Source: Bacteroidales bacterium
Lineage (GTDB): Bacteria; Bacteroidota; Bacteroidia; Bacteroidales; UBA932
Direction: 5' to 3'
Assembly (NCBI GenBank): GCA_016281015.1
Contig: JAEEHS010000033.1
Location: 31,814 to 95,813 of the forward strand
Length of the DNA stretch: 64,000 bases
The stretch's first letter is position 1. The number at the start of each line of letters is the position of its first letter. Under the pieces are notes generated by a model. The model did no database searches. It was given only the letters and a program-made list of their open reading frames with translations, and had not been told where the DNA came from. Of this stretch, positions 63,675-64,000 are shown piece by piece. A program made the translations under genes and the position numbers.

Positions 63675-63705
63675 CAAAGATAACAAAACTCTTTGGAACT
63701 ATCAA
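63675..63705 (-). promoter_or_regulatory. Promoter of recJ
   Basis: TTG (63703-63705), 20-nt spacer, TATCTTTG (63675-63682), 7 nt from the start codon. Confidence 0.6.
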
Positions 63706-63757
63706 GAGGCCGGGAGCCGCAGGGGTGTATGAGGGGGCAGCGCCCCCTGTATTGACG

Positions 63758-63831
63758 TCGGGGTGATGTGACTCGAACACACGACCCTCTGCTCCCAAAG
63801 CAGATGCGCTAGCCAACTGCGCCACACCCCG
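63758..63831 (-). tRNA. tRNA-Pro (anticodon TGG)
   Basis: 74 nt. Acceptor stem CGGGGTG/CACCCCG, D-arm GGCGCAGTTGGCTAGCGC, anticodon stem TCTGC/GCAGA around TTTGGGA, T-arm with GTTCGAGTC, discriminator A; no encoded CCA. A GGGGGC-GCT-GCCCCC hairpin follows 3'. Confidence 0.95.
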
Positions 63832-63855
63832 ATAGGGACCGGAAACCCTCCGGTC

Positions 63856-63885
63856 AAAAAATAAAAGCGACCCCGAAAGATCGCT
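63856..63885 (-). terminator. Intrinsic terminator after tRNA-Leu
   Basis: On the minus strand AGCGATC...GGGTCGCT is followed by TTTATTTTTT. It separates the tRNA-Leu and tRNA-Pro genes, so transcription of the latter needs read-through or its own promoter. Confidence 0.6.
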
Positions 63886-63889
63886 TCTG

Positions 63890-63972
63890 TGCGGATGGAG
63901 AGAGTCGAACTCTCACGGGCCATCGCCCACTACCCCCTCAAAGTAGCGTGTCTACCATTTCACCACATCCGC
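63890..63972 (-). tRNA. tRNA-Leu (anticodon GAG)
   Basis: 83 nt, class II. Acceptor GCGGATG/CATCCGC, D-arm with AAATGGTAGACAC, anticodon stem CTACT/GGTAG around TTGAGGG, long variable arm GGGCGATGGCCC, T-arm GTTCGACTC, discriminator A. Confidence 0.95.
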
Positions 63973-64000
63973 CTGAGGTTTGGGACTGCAAATGTACTAC

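Overview
The window is a high-GC (roughly 60%) chromosomal segment of a Bacteroidales-type bacterium. Support: SusC/SusD pair, GLUG and fimbrillin-like lipoproteins, BACON and DUF1735 domains, a complete Bat (aerotolerance) operon, a DUF3127 protein, the Lys-type phosphoglycerate dehydrogenase, a 51-aa histone-H1-like protein, and Bacteroidetes promoters (TTTG, about 20 nt, TAnnTTTG). The high GC suggests an Alistipes-like or uncultured gut/rumen relative of Bacteroides; the genus cannot be fixed from the sequence alone.

Layout. 1-3.0 kb (minus): small membrane protein, dnaG, metG (cut by the edge). 3.0-6.7 kb: FKBP lipoprotein and DUF3127 protein (minus), divergent from recQ. 6.7-9.2 kb: a RAYT (REP-associated Y1 transposase) and an SPFH gene, bracketed by inverted copies of one repeat family (family A). 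9.2-18.6 kb: miaA, an acidic protein, YigZ, serC-serA, a lipoprotein, a SpoU methyltransferase, glyA, a secreted nuclease and DUF1015. 18.6-19.1 kb: gene-free composite of repeats (B and C). 19.1-28.6 kb (minus): moxR-DUF58-unknown-batA-batB-batC-batD/E-Gfo/Idh operon. 28.6-30.8 kb: truA carrying an in-frame copy of a 75-bp repeat (family D), then a second RAYT flanked by two further copies. 30.8-33.1 kb: Ig-like lipoprotein. 33.3-41.1 kb: exbB-exbD-tonB-rRNA pseudouridine synthase-era-parC-lipoprotein-aroK. 41.2 kb: histone-H1-like gene. 41.5-56.7 kb: one long operon: organophosphate-type MFS transporter, susC, susD, three GLUG lipoproteins, a phosphodiester glycosidase, an SGNH esterase. 56.7-57.8 kb: gene-free, second B/C composite plus a degenerate A copy. 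57.8-64 kb (minus): histidine acid phosphatase, GLUG lipoprotein with a 47-aa leader-like gene, recJ, tRNA-Pro and tRNA-Leu.

How genes may work together. The 41.5-56.7 kb operon looks like a glycan utilisation locus with no classical glycoside hydrolase; its only recognisable enzymes are a phosphodiester glycosidase (NAGPA family) and an SGNH esterase, and its transporter is of the sugar-phosphate/glycerol-phosphate class. I infer a phosphodiester-linked glycan or teichoic-acid-like substrate. The ExbBD-TonB operon would energise the SusC receptor.

The most unusual material is non-coding: four repeat families (A-D), two tied to RAYT genes, one inserted in frame in truA, and one (C) with several hairpins supported by compensatory changes. 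Several genes also have their 3' ends, including stop codons, embedded in short tandem repeats.
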